A stretch of 13,283 nt of DNA, from NCBI GenBank assembly GCA_905215115.1, contig CAJMOP010000050.1, forward strand, positions 1 through 13,283. The letters are read 5' to 3'. This DNA is from an uncultured bacterium. GTDB lineage: Bacteria > Actinomycetota > Coriobacteriia > Coriobacteriales > Coriobacteriaceae. Shown one piece after another: positions 1 to 6,346 of this stretch (position 1 is its first letter; each line of letters starts with the position of its first letter). Made by a program: the position numbers and the translations under genes. Under the pieces are notes generated by a model that worked only from the letters and a program-made list of their open reading frames with translations, made no database searches and had not been told where the DNA came from.

Positions 1-457
1 GGCCGGAACGGATCGCGCAAGATCAAGGCGTCGCCCGGGAGGTCGGGCGTTACCGTCAGCCGGCGCCGCGTCTGCCGCATCATGAGGGAGAACGGCCTGG
101 CCGGCGCATACGGCAGGAAGAGGTTCAAGGTGCACCCCGGGGCGGTCAACGAGGCCGACGTGTCGAACGTCGTCGCGCGCGGCTTCGGCGGCAGGGCGCC
201 GTGCACCCATATATGCAGCGACTTGGCCTGCGTGCGCGTCGGGGCGTCGTGGAACTACGTCTGCCTGCTCGTCGACCTCTGCAACGGGGAGATCGTCGGC
301 CACTCCGAAGGACCGAGGAGGGACGCGCGAGCTCCGAGCCAAGCTCTTGGATTACGTGCACTGGTACAACAACTTCAGGATCCACTCGACGCTGGGCTAC
401 ATGTCGCCGGTCGAGTTCAGGGAGGCGGGGCCGTCCCTCCCGGAATCGTCCAAATAA
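1..457 (+). pseudogene. IS3-family transposase (OrfB) remnant, internally deleted and frameshifted
   Basis: The reading frame is open from the first base, so the 5' end lies outside the window. It reads as an IS3-family DDE transposase: a basic helix-turn-helix-like stretch (VSRRRVCRIMRENGLAGAYG), then the start of the rve/integrase core (THICSDLACVRVGASWNYV, then LLVDLCNGEIVGHSEG) holding the first catalytic Asp. Around bases 320-330 the match jumps to another frame, ELRAKLLDYVHWYNNFRIHS then TLGYMSPVEF, the usual IS3 C-terminus, ending at TAA 455-457. The middle of the core, including the second Asp and the catalytic Glu, is absent, so the enzyme must be dead. Residues such as the Cys in SDLACV, where Tyr is usual, also suggest decay. 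I could not define the IS ends or a target duplication. Confidence 0.85.
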
Positions 458-553
458 GTGTTGCCAATCCATAGCCAATCCAGCCATCATCTTCGCGAAG
501 GCGGACGTCAGGAAAAGCTCGGCTTGAGCTCGGTCGGACGCGGTCTGTGGGGC

Positions 554-606
554 ATCATTCAGGCTCAGGGGGTCTCCTTGTCTTCTTCGGTCGCAACCTG
601 AATGAT
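554..606. repeat. 10-bp inverted repeat, 33-nt spacer
   Basis: ATCATTCAGG (554-563) is perfectly complementary to CCTGAATGAT (597-606). It lies downstream of the dead transposase in non-coding DNA. No T-run follows on either strand, so it does not look like an intrinsic terminator. It could be a decayed element end or a structured RNA segment. Confidence 0.5.
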
Positions 607-977
607 AGGGACGGCCCCTTCTCTCTTTCCCCTTCGTTTTCGACGCGTCACCCTCTCGGCGGGCTTAAGGCCCGCGCTCGCGGGTGCAGGGGCTACGCCC
701 AAACCCCAAAAACGTAACGCCGTGCTCGAAGCGTTTCCGGACGTCAGCGTAATCTCAAATCCCGTTCGTCAACTCATGGGCAAGCCACCTGAGACTACTC
801 ATTTCTCCTACTGGCAATGAAGACCTGCGACCTGCAGTTTTGCAAACTGCTTGAAAGCCACCTGCGTTGATTCACTTCCTATTGCAGCTGGCGGCTTGCA
901 CGCGAAAAGGCATTTAAGTTTCAAAACGGGCGTTTTCGGCGCTATCGAGCCTCCAAAGGCATCCCGCCGCGCCCTTT

Positions 978-1046
978 GGGACAAAAACAAAAACTCAAAG
1001 CCCTGAGTTCGAAAATAGTTTTTGGAGTTGTCCCGACTTTTGTCCC
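978..1046. repeat. Nested inverted repeat, GGGACAAAA/TTTTGTCCC
   Basis: GGGACAAAA at 978-986 pairs with TTTTGTCCC at 1038-1046. Inside lie further complementary blocks: AAAAAC with GTTTTT, and CTCA with TGAG. On either strand the transcript could form a long imperfect hairpin of about 69 nt. It is the most symmetric part of the 700-bp gap and a candidate core of a repeated intergenic element. Confidence 0.5.
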
Positions 1047-1164
1047 CGAAGCCGACGAAACGCGACAGGGTATCACCTGGCGGCACTCGATTCGAGACGG
1101 CACCGAAAACTGGATGCAACCGGAATGACGGGACGGCAGAACCGAAGCCATCGAGTGGGGATAG

Positions 1165-1198
1165 AAAAAGGCCCGGGTGCCGTGGCATCCGGGCCTTT
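1165..1198 (-). terminator. Intrinsic terminator after rplX
   Basis: Arms 1167-1180 and 1185-1198 form a 14-bp stem (AAAGGCCCGG in the left arm, CCGGGCCTTT in the right) with one G-T wobble and a 4-nt loop. On the minus strand the stem runs straight into a T-tract (TTTTTCTAT). It lies 26 nt past the rplX stop codon. This is a textbook rho-independent terminator and marks the end of the ribosomal-protein operon in this genome. Confidence 0.9.
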
Positions 1199-1224
1199 GC
1201 TAGCAACTTGATGTTGCGGGCAGC

Positions 1225-1530
1225 TTAGAACTTGTGGCCGCACTTCTTGCAGACGCGCAGCTTGTTCTTGCCGTCCTTCTCGTGACCGACGCGGGTAACC
1301 TTACCGCACTCGGGGCAGACGAGATTGACGTTGGAGGCGTCGATGGGAGCCTCCTGCGAAACGATGCCGCCCTGCTGGTTGGCAGCGTTGGGCTTGACGG
1401 CCTTCTTGACGACCGAAACGCCCTCGACAACGACCTTGTTCTCGGCGGGGAGAGCACGCAGGACAACGCCCTGCTTGCCGCGATCCTTACCAGAGAGAAC
1501 CTGGACCTTATCGCCCTTCTTGATATACAT
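1225..1530 (-). CDS. rplX: 50S ribosomal protein L24 (uL24), zinc-ribbon form
   Basis: The 101-residue product is L24, an assembly-initiating protein of the large subunit that binds the 5' domain of 23S rRNA. An N-terminal KOW/SH3-like segment (residues 2-30, IKKGDKVQVLSGKDRGKQG) is diagnostic. The C-terminal tail carries two Cys pairs, CPEC at 72-75 and CKKC at 94-97, which should bind zinc. The start ATG is 13 nt after the rplN stop with GGGGAGAT in front. Normally rplE follows in the spc-type cluster; here an intrinsic terminator follows 26 nt downstream, making rplX the last gene of the operon. Confidence 0.97.
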   Translation of the reverse strand: MYIKKGDKVQVLSGKDRGKQGVVLRALPAENKVVVEGVSVVKKAVKPNAANQQGGIVSQEAPIDASNVNLVCPECGKVTRVGHEKDGKNKLRVCKKCGHKF

Positions 1531-1543
1531 ATATCTCCCCTAA

Positions 1544-1912
1544 CTACAGGGTCTCGGGAGCGAGCGAGACGATCTTCATGTACTTCTTGTCACGAAGCTC
1601 GCGAGCGACGGGCCCGAAGATACGGGTGCCGACGGGCGAACCATCGTTGTTGATGACAACGCAGGCGTTCTCATCAAAGCGAATGTAGGAGCCATCCTTG
1701 CGGCGGATCTCCTTAACGGTGCGAACGACGACGCAACGGACAACGTCCTTCTTCTTGACGTTGGCGCCAGGGGTAGCCTCCTGGACAGCACCGATGAACA
1801 CATCGCCGATGCCTGCATAACGACGCTTGGAACCGCCAAGCACCTTGATGCAGCGAATCTTGCGAGCGCCGGAGTTGTCGGCGACGTTCAGCATGGTTTG
1901 CATCTGAATCAT
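1544..1912 (-). CDS. rplN: 50S ribosomal protein L14 (uL14)
   Basis: The 122-residue length is typical of L14, which lies at the subunit interface and contacts 16S helix 14 in a bridge. The signature MLNVADNSGARKIRCIKVLG near the N-terminus and the ending FGPVARELRDKKYMKIVSLA are characteristic. The start ATG (MIQMQT) has a strong GGAGGA about 8 nt upstream. Unlike most genes in the cluster it is separated from the upstream gene (rpsQ), by 118 nt of structured DNA. In Escherichia coli the spc operon begins at this same junction, so rplN may have its own expression control here. Confidence 0.98.
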   Translation of the reverse strand: MIQMQTMLNVADNSGARKIRCIKVLGGSKRRYAGIGDVFIGAVQEATPGANVKKKDVVRCVVVRTVKEIRRKDGSYIRFDENACVVINNDGSPVGTRIFGPVARELRDKKYMKIVSLAPETL

Positions 1913-1937
1913 GGTAGATGTTCCTCCGAACTAAGAA

Positions 1938-2003
1938 CCGAAGAGAGGTGCGCAGCCTTTATACGGCCCGTGGTATGCAAGCCAGGCATACGCACATCTT
2001 CGG
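1938..2003 (-). promoter_or_regulatory. Structured leader upstream of rplN, predicted three-way junction
   Basis: On the minus strand the rpsQ-rplN gap can fold as a compact RNA. The closing stem P1 pairs CCGAAGA (2003-1997) with TCTTCGG (1944-1938), then GTGCG (1995-1991) with CGCAC (1952-1948). Inside sit hairpin P2, TATGC with GCATA (1990-1986 with 1977-1973), and P3, GGCC with GGCT (1968-1965 with 1957-1954) around a GTATAAA loop. The 3' edge of P1 is 26 nt before the rplN start codon. This arrangement resembles ribosomal-protein autoregulatory leaders, but I match no named family. TATAAA at 1963-1958 could instead be a -10 box, although no good -35 fits. Confidence 0.5.
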
Positions 2004-2030
2004 AAACGTACAAGTCGTAAGAGCGACTGC

Positions 2031-2291
2031 TTATTTAGCGCGCTCGACGACCTCGATGAGGCGCCAACGCTTCATCTTGGACATAGGACGGGTCTCCATA
2101 ACGCGGACGGTATCGCCCACGCCAGCCGTGCACTCCTCGTCGTGAGCGTGCAGCTTCTTGGAGCTGGTCATCATCTTGCCGTACTTGGGGTGACGCTTGC
2201 GCTCGGTGATGGTGACAACAATGGTCTTGGCACCGGAGACGGAGGTAACGACACCCGTACGGACCTTACGCGAGTTACGCGAATCAGTCAT
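2031..2291 (-). CDS. rpsQ: 30S ribosomal protein S17 (uS17)
   Basis: S17 binds the 5' domain of 16S rRNA early in small-subunit assembly. The 86-residue product has the OB-fold signature: RKVRTGVVTSVSGAKTIVV near the start, RHPKYGKMMTSSKKLHAHDE in the middle and GDTVRVMETRPMSKMKRWRL near the end. The start lies 16 nt after the rpmC stop with AAGGAGAG in front. After its stop comes the 118-nt gap before rplN, which begins with a weak 5-bp hairpin (AGTCG 2013-2017 with CGACT 2024-2028). Confidence 0.98.
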   Translation of the reverse strand: MTDSRNSRKVRTGVVTSVSGAKTIVVTITERKRHPKYGKMMTSSKKLHAHDEECTAGVGDTVRVMETRPMSKMKRWRLIEVVERAK

Positions 2292-2307
2292 GTTCTCTCC
2301 TTAGGTC

Positions 2308-2523
2308 CTACTCGGCGACAGCGGACTTCTCCGCTGCGATCTCGCGGGCGCGCTGCTCCGTGAGGACGCGAGCGATGTCCTTCTTCACGGTGTTGACGCG
2401 AGCGGTGTTGTCCAGCTGGCTGGTGGCCATCTGGAAACGAAGGTTAAAGAGCTCGGCGCGCATTTCCTTCAGCTTCTCAACGAGCTGAGCGTCCGAGAGC
2501 TCACGAATCTCTGCGGGCTTCAT
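2308..2523 (-). CDS. rpmC: 50S ribosomal protein L29 (uL29)
   Basis: L29 is a small helical-hairpin protein near the peptide exit tunnel and part of the docking site for trigger factor and SRP. The 71 residues show the usual start (MKPAEIRELSDAQLVEKLKE), the conserved AELFNLRFQMATSQLDN, and an Ala/Glu-rich tail. Its ATG overlaps the rplP stop by one base (TAATG). The ribosome-binding site GGAGGAG lies within the end of rplP, so translation should be coupled. Confidence 0.97.
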   Translation of the reverse strand: MKPAEIRELSDAQLVEKLKEMRAELFNLRFQMATSQLDNTARVNTVKKDIARVLTEQRAREIAAEKSAVAE

Positions 2524-3026
2524 TAGTTCTCCTCCTTGGCGGCGGCGGCGTCCTCAGCAGCCCACTTGGCCTCGAGAGCGGCCTCCTCAGCCATCTCCTT
2601 CTCGATGCGCTGCTCAGCGTTCTTGGCAGCAACAATCTTGGTCTTGATGGGAAGCTTGTGCTGTGCAAGACGCAGAGCCTCGCGAGCGACCTCCTCGGGC
2701 ACGCCCTTGACCTCGAACATGATGCGGCCGGGCTTGACGACGGCCACCCACTCCTCGGGGTTACCCTTACCAGAACCCATGCGAGTCTCGGCAGGCTTCT
2801 TGGTGATGGGCTTATCGGGGAAGATCGTGATGTAGACACGACCGCCACGCTTCATGTAGCGGGTCATGGCAATACGAGCGGCCTCGATCTGACGGTTGGT
2901 GATCCAATGGGCCTCGAGAGCCTGGATACCAAACTCGCCGAAATGCAGCTCGGTATTACCCTTGGCCTGGCCCTTCATGGAGCCACGCTGCACCTTGCGG
3001 TGAAGAATACGCTTAGGGGCAAGCAC
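2523..3026 (-). CDS. rplP: 50S ribosomal protein L16 (uL16) with C-terminal extension, GTG start
   Basis: L16 helps shape the A-site tRNA pocket on the large subunit. The core is unmistakable: MLAPKRILHRKVQRG at the start, FGEFGIQALEAHWITNRQIE, RGGRVYITIFPDKPITKKP and MGSGKGNPEEWVAVVKPG. The start is GTG, overlapping the rpsC TAG stop by one base (TAGTG), with GGAGGGG just upstream. The protein has 167 residues against about 137-140 in most bacteria. The extra C-terminus is rich in Ala and Glu (EKEMAEEAALEAKWAAEDA) and is probably helical. The extension is in frame and followed by the normal gene order, so it does not look like a sequencing error. Confidence 0.97.
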   Translation of the reverse strand: MLAPKRILHRKVQRGSMKGQAKGNTELHFGEFGIQALEAHWITNRQIEAARIAMTRYMKRGGRVYITIFPDKPITKKPAETRMGSGKGNPEEWVAVVKPGRIMFEVKGVPEEVAREALRLAQHKLPIKTKIVAAKNAEQRIEKEMAEEAALEAKWAAEDAAAAKEEN

Positions 3027-3736
3027 TACTGACCCCTCCTCTCGGAGTTACGACGACGAGGACGGGAAGAGCCCTCGAGTGCAGGGTTGGGAACAGGCTG
3101 GCCCGGGAGCTTCTCGCCCAGGTAGATCCAGACCTTCACGCCGCAAGCGCCCATGGTGGTGCTGGCGACAGCCGTGCCGTAGTCGATCTTGGCACGGAGG
3201 GTGTGCAGAGGCACGCGACCCTCGCGGTACCACTCACGACGGCCCATCTCGGCACCGCCGAGACGACCGGAGCACTGGATACGGATGCCCTTAGCGCCGG
3301 CCTTGCGGGCGGACTGGACAGCCTTGCGCATAGCGCGACGGAAGGCAACGCGGCCCTCGAGCTGCTCGGCGATAGACTGAGCAACGAGGTTGGCGTCGAG
3401 CTCGGGGCGCTTGATCTCGACAACGTCGACGGAGAGCTGGCCCTTGGAGACGCCAGCGACCTTCTCGAGCTCGGTGCGGAGGGTATCGATTTCGGCACCC
3501 TTCTTACCGATGACAACGCCGGGGCGAGCGGTGAGGATGATGACCTTCACCTTGTCGCCAGCGCGCTCGATCTCGACGCGGGAGACAGCTGCGCGGGAAA
3601 GACGCTTCTCGAGGTACTTGCGGATCTCGAGATCGTTACCGAGGGTCTTAGCGTAATCCTTCTCTGCGAACCAGCGGGAGCGCCAGTTCTCGGTGATGCC
3701 AAGACGGAAGCCGGTGGGGTAGACTTTCTGACCCAT
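3026..3736 (-). CDS. rpsC: 30S ribosomal protein S3 (uS3)
   Basis: S3 lines the mRNA entry channel of the small subunit and contributes to mRNA helicase activity. The 236-residue product begins MGQKVYPTGFRLGITENWRS and carries the KH-domain GxxG loop in ARPGVVIGKKGAEIDTLR. The C-terminal S3 domain contains QCSGRLGGAEMGRREWYREG and LHTLRAKIDYGTAVASTTMG. The tail ends in an Arg-rich stretch (RPRRRNSERRGQ). The start is 6 nt after the rplV stop and uses a GGAGG located in the last codons of rplV, which implies tight coupling. Confidence 0.98.
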   Translation of the reverse strand: MGQKVYPTGFRLGITENWRSRWFAEKDYAKTLGNDLEIRKYLEKRLSRAAVSRVEIERAGDKVKVIILTARPGVVIGKKGAEIDTLRTELEKVAGVSKGQLSVDVVEIKRPELDANLVAQSIAEQLEGRVAFRRAMRKAVQSARKAGAKGIRIQCSGRLGGAEMGRREWYREGRVPLHTLRAKIDYGTAVASTTMGACGVKVWIYLGEKLPGQPVPNPALEGSSRPRRRNSERRGQ

Positions 3737-3742
3737 ACAGCT

Positions 3743-4114
3743 TTACGCCTCCTTTCGAGGAGCAACGACGACGGTGATGTGGGAAGTACGCTTCAGAATG
3801 CGAGAAGCGGAACCCTTGGCGCGGGGACGGATGCGCTTAAGCGTCGGACCCTCGTCAACATAGGCAGCGGCGACAACCAGGTTGTCGGCACGCAGACCGT
3901 TGTTGTTCTCGGCGTTCGCAACGGCGGAACGGAGAACCTTCTCGACATCCACGGCGACGGCGCGGTCGCAGAAGTGGAGGATGTCGAAGGCCTGAGCGAC
4001 AGGCTTGCGGCGGATCAGATCGACCACCAGGCGGGCCTTGCTGGGGGAAACACGCACGTACTTAGCGACGGCGCGAACCTCGGTGGCCTCAGTTTCAATA
4101 GACTTAGTTGCCAT
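3743..4114 (-). CDS. rplV: 50S ribosomal protein L22 (uL22)
   Basis: L22 spans all six 23S rRNA domains, and its long beta-hairpin lines the exit tunnel. The 123-residue product shows KYVRVSPSKARLVVDLIR, then NAENNNGLRADNLVVAAAYV, and the tunnel-hairpin region GPTLKRIRPRAKGSASRI followed by HITVVV. About eleven residues precede the conserved core (MATKSIETEATEV). The start ATG lies 14 nt after the rpsS stop with GGGGG upstream. The hairpin looks intact, with no tip deletion of the kind seen in macrolide-resistant mutants. Confidence 0.98.
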   Translation of the reverse strand: MATKSIETEATEVRAVAKYVRVSPSKARLVVDLIRRKPVAQAFDILHFCDRAVAVDVEKVLRSAVANAENNNGLRADNLVVAAAYVDEGPTLKRIRPRAKGSASRILKRTSHITVVVAPRKEA

Positions 4115-4128
4115 TTACGGTTAACCCC

Positions 4129-4389
4129 CTATTTGGCCTTGTGGCCACGGAACGTACGAGTCGGCGCGAACTCGCCGAGCTTGTGACCAACCATGGACTC
4201 GGTAACATACACGGGCACATGCTTGCGGCCGTCGTGGACGGCGATGGTGTGACCAACCATCTCGGGGAAGATGGTGGACGCGCGGGACCAGGTCTTCACG
4301 ACGTCCTTCTTGCCAGCCTCGTTCATCGCGGTGATACGCGAGAGAAGGCGAGTCTCCACGAACGGGCCCTTTTTGAGACTTCTGCTCAT
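4129..4389 (-). CDS. rpsS: 30S ribosomal protein S19 (uS19)
   Basis: S19 sits in the head of the small subunit, forms a complex with S13 and takes part in bridges to the large subunit. The product has 86 residues, starts MSRSLKKGPFVETRLLSRI and contains the conserved WSRASTIFPEMVGHTIAVHD and the ending HKLGEFAPTRTFRGHKAK. The ATG is preceded by TAGGAGAAAG and lies 32 nt after the rplB stop. Length and sequence are ordinary for the family. Confidence 0.98.
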   Translation of the reverse strand: MSRSLKKGPFVETRLLSRITAMNEAGKKDVVKTWSRASTIFPEMVGHTIAVHDGRKHVPVYVTESMVGHKLGEFAPTRTFRGHKAK

Positions 4390-4421
4390 AAGTGCTTTCT
4401 CCTAAAACTCGGTATCCGAAA

Positions 4422-5252
4422 TTACTTCTTACGGCGACGAATGATGTGCTGGTTCGAGACCTTCTTCTTCTTGCGCGTACGAAGGCCCTTCGTCGGCTTA
4501 CCCCAGGGGGTAACAGAGGGACGACCAGAGGTGTGGTTCTTGCCCTCGCCACCGCCGTGCGGGTGGTCGACAGGGTTCATGACGGTACCGCGGACGGTCG
4601 GGCGCACGTTCATGTGACGCTTACGGCCGGCCTTGCCGATGACGATGTTGGCGTGATCGGCGTTGCCGACCTCACCGACGGTGGCGCGGCAGGTAACGAG
4701 GATGCGGCGCATCTCGGAGGAAGGCATACGGACGATAGCGTACTTGCCCTCCTTACCCATCAGCTGGCAGGAATTACCGGCGGAACGGGCGATAGCAGCG
4801 CCCTTGCCCGGCTGGAACTCGACGGCGTGGATGAGCGTACCGACGGGGATGTCGGCGAGGGGCAGAGCGTTGCCCGGCTTGATGTCGGCGTCAGAACCGG
4901 ACATGATGGTCTGACCGACCTCGAGGCCCTTGGGGGCCAGGATGTAGCGCTTCTCACCGTCAGCGTAGTGCAGCAGAGCGATGCGAGCGGAACGGTTCGG
5001 ATCGTACTCGATCGTGGCAACCTTGGCGGGCACGCCGTCCTTGTTGCGCTTGAAGTCGATCACGCGGTAACGACGCTTCACGCCGCCGCCCTGGTGGCGG
5101 GTGGTGATGCGGCCGTTGTTGTTACGACCGGCCTTCTTGGGCAGGGGCTCGAGAAGAGACTTCTCGGGCTTGGTGCAGGTGATCTCGGAGAAATCGGAGA
5201 TCGTCTGCCAACGCCTACCAGCGGAGGTCGGCTTAAGGTGCTTTACAGCCAT
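4422..5252 (-). CDS. rplB: 50S ribosomal protein L2 (uL2)
   Basis: L2 is a core large-subunit protein needed for subunit association and peptidyl-transferase activity. The 276-residue product begins MAVKHLKPTSAGRRWQTISD and carries the nearly invariant RGTVMNPVDHPHGGGEGK near the C-terminus, including the His close to the catalytic centre, then a basic tail (RTRKKKKVSNQHIIRRRKK). I chose ATG 5252-5250 over an in-frame start 75 nt further upstream. MAVKHLKP matches family N-termini, and GAAAGGGA lies just before it, while the upstream stretch lies in the structured leader. It follows a 179-nt gap, the largest inside the operon, suggesting extra control at this point. Confidence 0.97.
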   Translation of the reverse strand: MAVKHLKPTSAGRRWQTISDFSEITCTKPEKSLLEPLPKKAGRNNNGRITTRHQGGGVKRRYRVIDFKRNKDGVPAKVATIEYDPNRSARIALLHYADGEKRYILAPKGLEVGQTIMSGSDADIKPGNALPLADIPVGTLIHAVEFQPGKGAAIARSAGNSCQLMGKEGKYAIVRMPSSEMRRILVTCRATVGEVGNADHANIVIGKAGRKRHMNVRPTVRGTVMNPVDHPHGGGEGKNHTSGRPSVTPWGKPTKGLRTRKKKKVSNQHIIRRRKK

Positions 5253-5431
5253 TACAATCCCTTTCAATAGGAATCCGTTAGCCATCGCAGACAGGGATTC
5301 GAGGTTCTGCCTCGGGTGCGATGACACCGGACGTATACACGGTTCCGGGCGTGTCCATTTTATACGCCCGAAACCTTGAGCTCTCGCCTCCCCTATTTGG
5401 GAGGCATGAGCTCACTCAACAGCAGCGAGTC
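5253..5431 (-). promoter_or_regulatory. Structured leader between rplW and rplB
   Basis: The 179-nt gap folds on the minus strand into successive stem-loops. H1 (5414-5377) pairs TGAGCTC with GAGCTCA, then GCCTCCC with GGGAGGC. H2 (5375-5341) pairs GGTTTCGGGCGT with ACGCCCGGAACC, 12 bp with one wobble and an 11-nt loop. GGTG/CACC (5328-5315), CGAGG/CCTCG (5314-5300) and GAATCC/GGATTC (5300-5271) follow. The H2 3' arm can instead pair ACACG with downstream CGTGT, so two exclusive folds exist. No T-run follows any stem, so simple termination is unlikely. Bases 5333-5358 recur almost exactly upstream of rplC. An internal promoter (TATAAA in the H2 loop) remains possible. Confidence 0.55.
5333..5358 (-). 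repeat. 26-bp leader motif, copy 1 (rplB leader)
   Basis: On the plus strand this reads GTATACACGG, TTC, CGGGCGTGTCCAT. It matches 7198-7223 in the rplC leader at 23 of 26 positions. On the coding (minus) strand both copies can form a 5-bp stem, ACACG (here) or ATACG (other copy) with CGTGT, around a CCCGGAAC or CCCGCAGC loop. One of the three differences turns a C-G pair into a U-G pair, so the stem is kept. Confidence 0.7.
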
Positions 5432-5719
5432 TTAGGCCTGGTTGCCAAAGACCTCGATGGTGTCGCCCTCGGCCAGCGTGACGATGGCCTTCTTCCAAGA
5501 ACGGGTCTTGCCGGCGACATAGCGCACGCGCTTGGTCTTGGGCTTGACCGTCAGGGTGTTCACGCGAACGACCTTGACGCCGAAGATCTCCTCGACAGCG
5601 TCCTTGATCTGATACTTGTTAGCATCCTTGGCGACCTCGAACGTGTACTTGTTCAGCTCCATGCCGGAGAAGGAACGCTCGGACACGATCGGACGGATGA
5701 TGATCTCGTGGGCGGTCAT
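5432..5719 (-). CDS. rplW: 50S ribosomal protein L23 (uL23)
   Basis: L23 lies at the tunnel exit and is the main docking site for trigger factor and SRP. The 95-residue product begins MTAHEIIIRPIVSERSFSGM and contains YTFEVAKDANKYQIKDAVEE then IFGVKVVRVNT, matching the family. The ATG directly abuts the rplD stop (TAAATG), with GGGGAGG inside the end of rplD as the ribosome-binding site. It ends the first block of the cluster before the structured rplB leader. Confidence 0.98.
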   Translation of the reverse strand: MTAHEIIIRPIVSERSFSGMELNKYTFEVAKDANKYQIKDAVEEIFGVKVVRVNTLTVKPKTKRVRYVAGKTRSWKKAIVTLAEGDTIEVFGNQA

Positions 5720-6346
5720 TTATGCAAGCACCTCCCCGAAGTGAGCGGCGATGTCGGCGGGCATCAGCACAGCGTTGTTGTTGACGAGATCGTAGGTGTT
5801 GGCCTCGTCGGCAGTGATGATGAACGTCTTGGGAATGTTGCGGAACGACAGGTAGGCGTTGACGTCCTCATCGCGAACGATGATGGTCAGACGCTTGCCC
5901 TCAAGGCCGAGAGCCTTGAGCATGGCGACGGCAGCCTTGGTGGAAGGCTTCTCGAAGCCGTAGTCGTCGACGAGCACGAGCTCGCCATCGGCCAGCTTGG
6001 CGGACAGCGCGGAGCGCATAGCCAGCTTGACCTCCTTGTTGTTCATACGCTTAGCGTAGGAACGGGGCTTGGGGGCGAAGACAACGCCACCGTGACGCCA
6101 CTGGGCAGCACGGATGGAACCCTGGCGGGCACGGCCGGTGCCCTTCTGACGCCAAGGCTTCTTGCCGCCACCGGAAACCTCAGAGCGACCCTTAGCAGAC
6201 TGGGTGCCCTGACGCCAAGAGGCCATCTGGCACTTGACGATGTGGTGCATAACGTGGATGTTCGGCTCGATGCCGTACACCTCAGCGGCGAGCTCGGCCT
6301 CGGCGACCTTCTTGCCCTCGCTGTTCTTTACTTCAAACTTTGCCAT
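5720..6346 (-). CDS. rplD: 50S ribosomal protein L4 (uL4)
   Basis: L4 has a globular surface domain and a long loop reaching into the exit tunnel. The product has 208 residues. The tunnel loop (about residues 59-90, GGGKKPWRQKGTGRARQGSI then RAAQWRHGGVVFAPKPRSY) is intact. In E. coli L4 is the autogenous repressor of the S10 operon and binds that operon's leader, so it is the first candidate to bind the rplC or rplB leaders here. The ATG lies 46 nt after the rplC stop with AAGGAGAA in front. Confidence 0.98.
   Translation of the reverse strand: MAKFEVKNSEGKKVAEAELAAEVYGIEPNIHVMHHIVKCQMASWRQGTQSAKGRSEVSGGGKKPWRQKGTGRARQGSIRAAQWRHGGVVFAPKPRSYAKRMNNKEVKLAMRSALSAKLADGELVLVDDYGFEKPSTKAAVAMLKALGLEGKRLTIIVRDEDVNAYLSFRNIPKTFIITADEANTYDLVNNNAVLMPADIAAHFGEVLA

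Larger units (their letters stand above)
458..1164. other. 700-bp intergenic region without a convincing gene; rich in inverted repeats
   Basis: I see no convincing gene here. Two convergent open frames, plus 602-820 (72 codons, ending HFSYWQ) and minus 1206-808 (ending AGLHCQ), overlap at 808-820. The minus one starts inside the rplX terminator, so at least its N-terminus cannot be real. Neither has a clear ribosome-binding site or a recognisable domain. What is visible is symmetry: ATCATTCAGG 554-563 with its complement 597-606; GCGGGC 659-664 with GCCCGC 670-675; the hairpin GCAGTTT-TGC-AAACTGC at 834-850; GGGACAAAA 978-986 with TTTTGTCCC 1038-1046; CACTCGAT 1084-1091 with ATCGAGTG 1150-1157. 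The stretch may be a repeated non-coding element or the decayed remains of a gene. It lies between the IS remnant and the end of the ribosomal operon. Confidence 0.5.

Noticed and set aside
602..820. Plus-strand open frame of 72 codons ending HFSYWQ
   Set aside because: No convincing ribosome-binding site, low-complexity N-terminus with no domain, and it spans the hairpin sequences; more likely part of a repeated DNA element than a gene.
458..1164. CRISPR array or tRNA gene in the left intergenic region
   Set aside because: The repeats are inverted and unique, not regularly spaced direct repeats, and no cloverleaf or conserved T-loop was found by eye.
808..1206. Minus-strand open frame of 132 codons
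   Set aside because: It begins inside the rplX terminator, lacks a ribosome-binding site and resembles no domain; it is kept only as part of the unexplained intergenic stretch.
3203..4186. Long plus-strand open frame (327 codons) opposite rpsC and rplV
   Set aside because: It is the antisense shadow of two certain ribosomal-protein genes, produced by their biased codon use, and has no recognisable domain.
5377..5414. Reading the rplW-rplB hairpin as an intrinsic terminator
   Set aside because: The stem is strong but is followed by CAAGG on the coding strand, not a T-run, and the operon continues.
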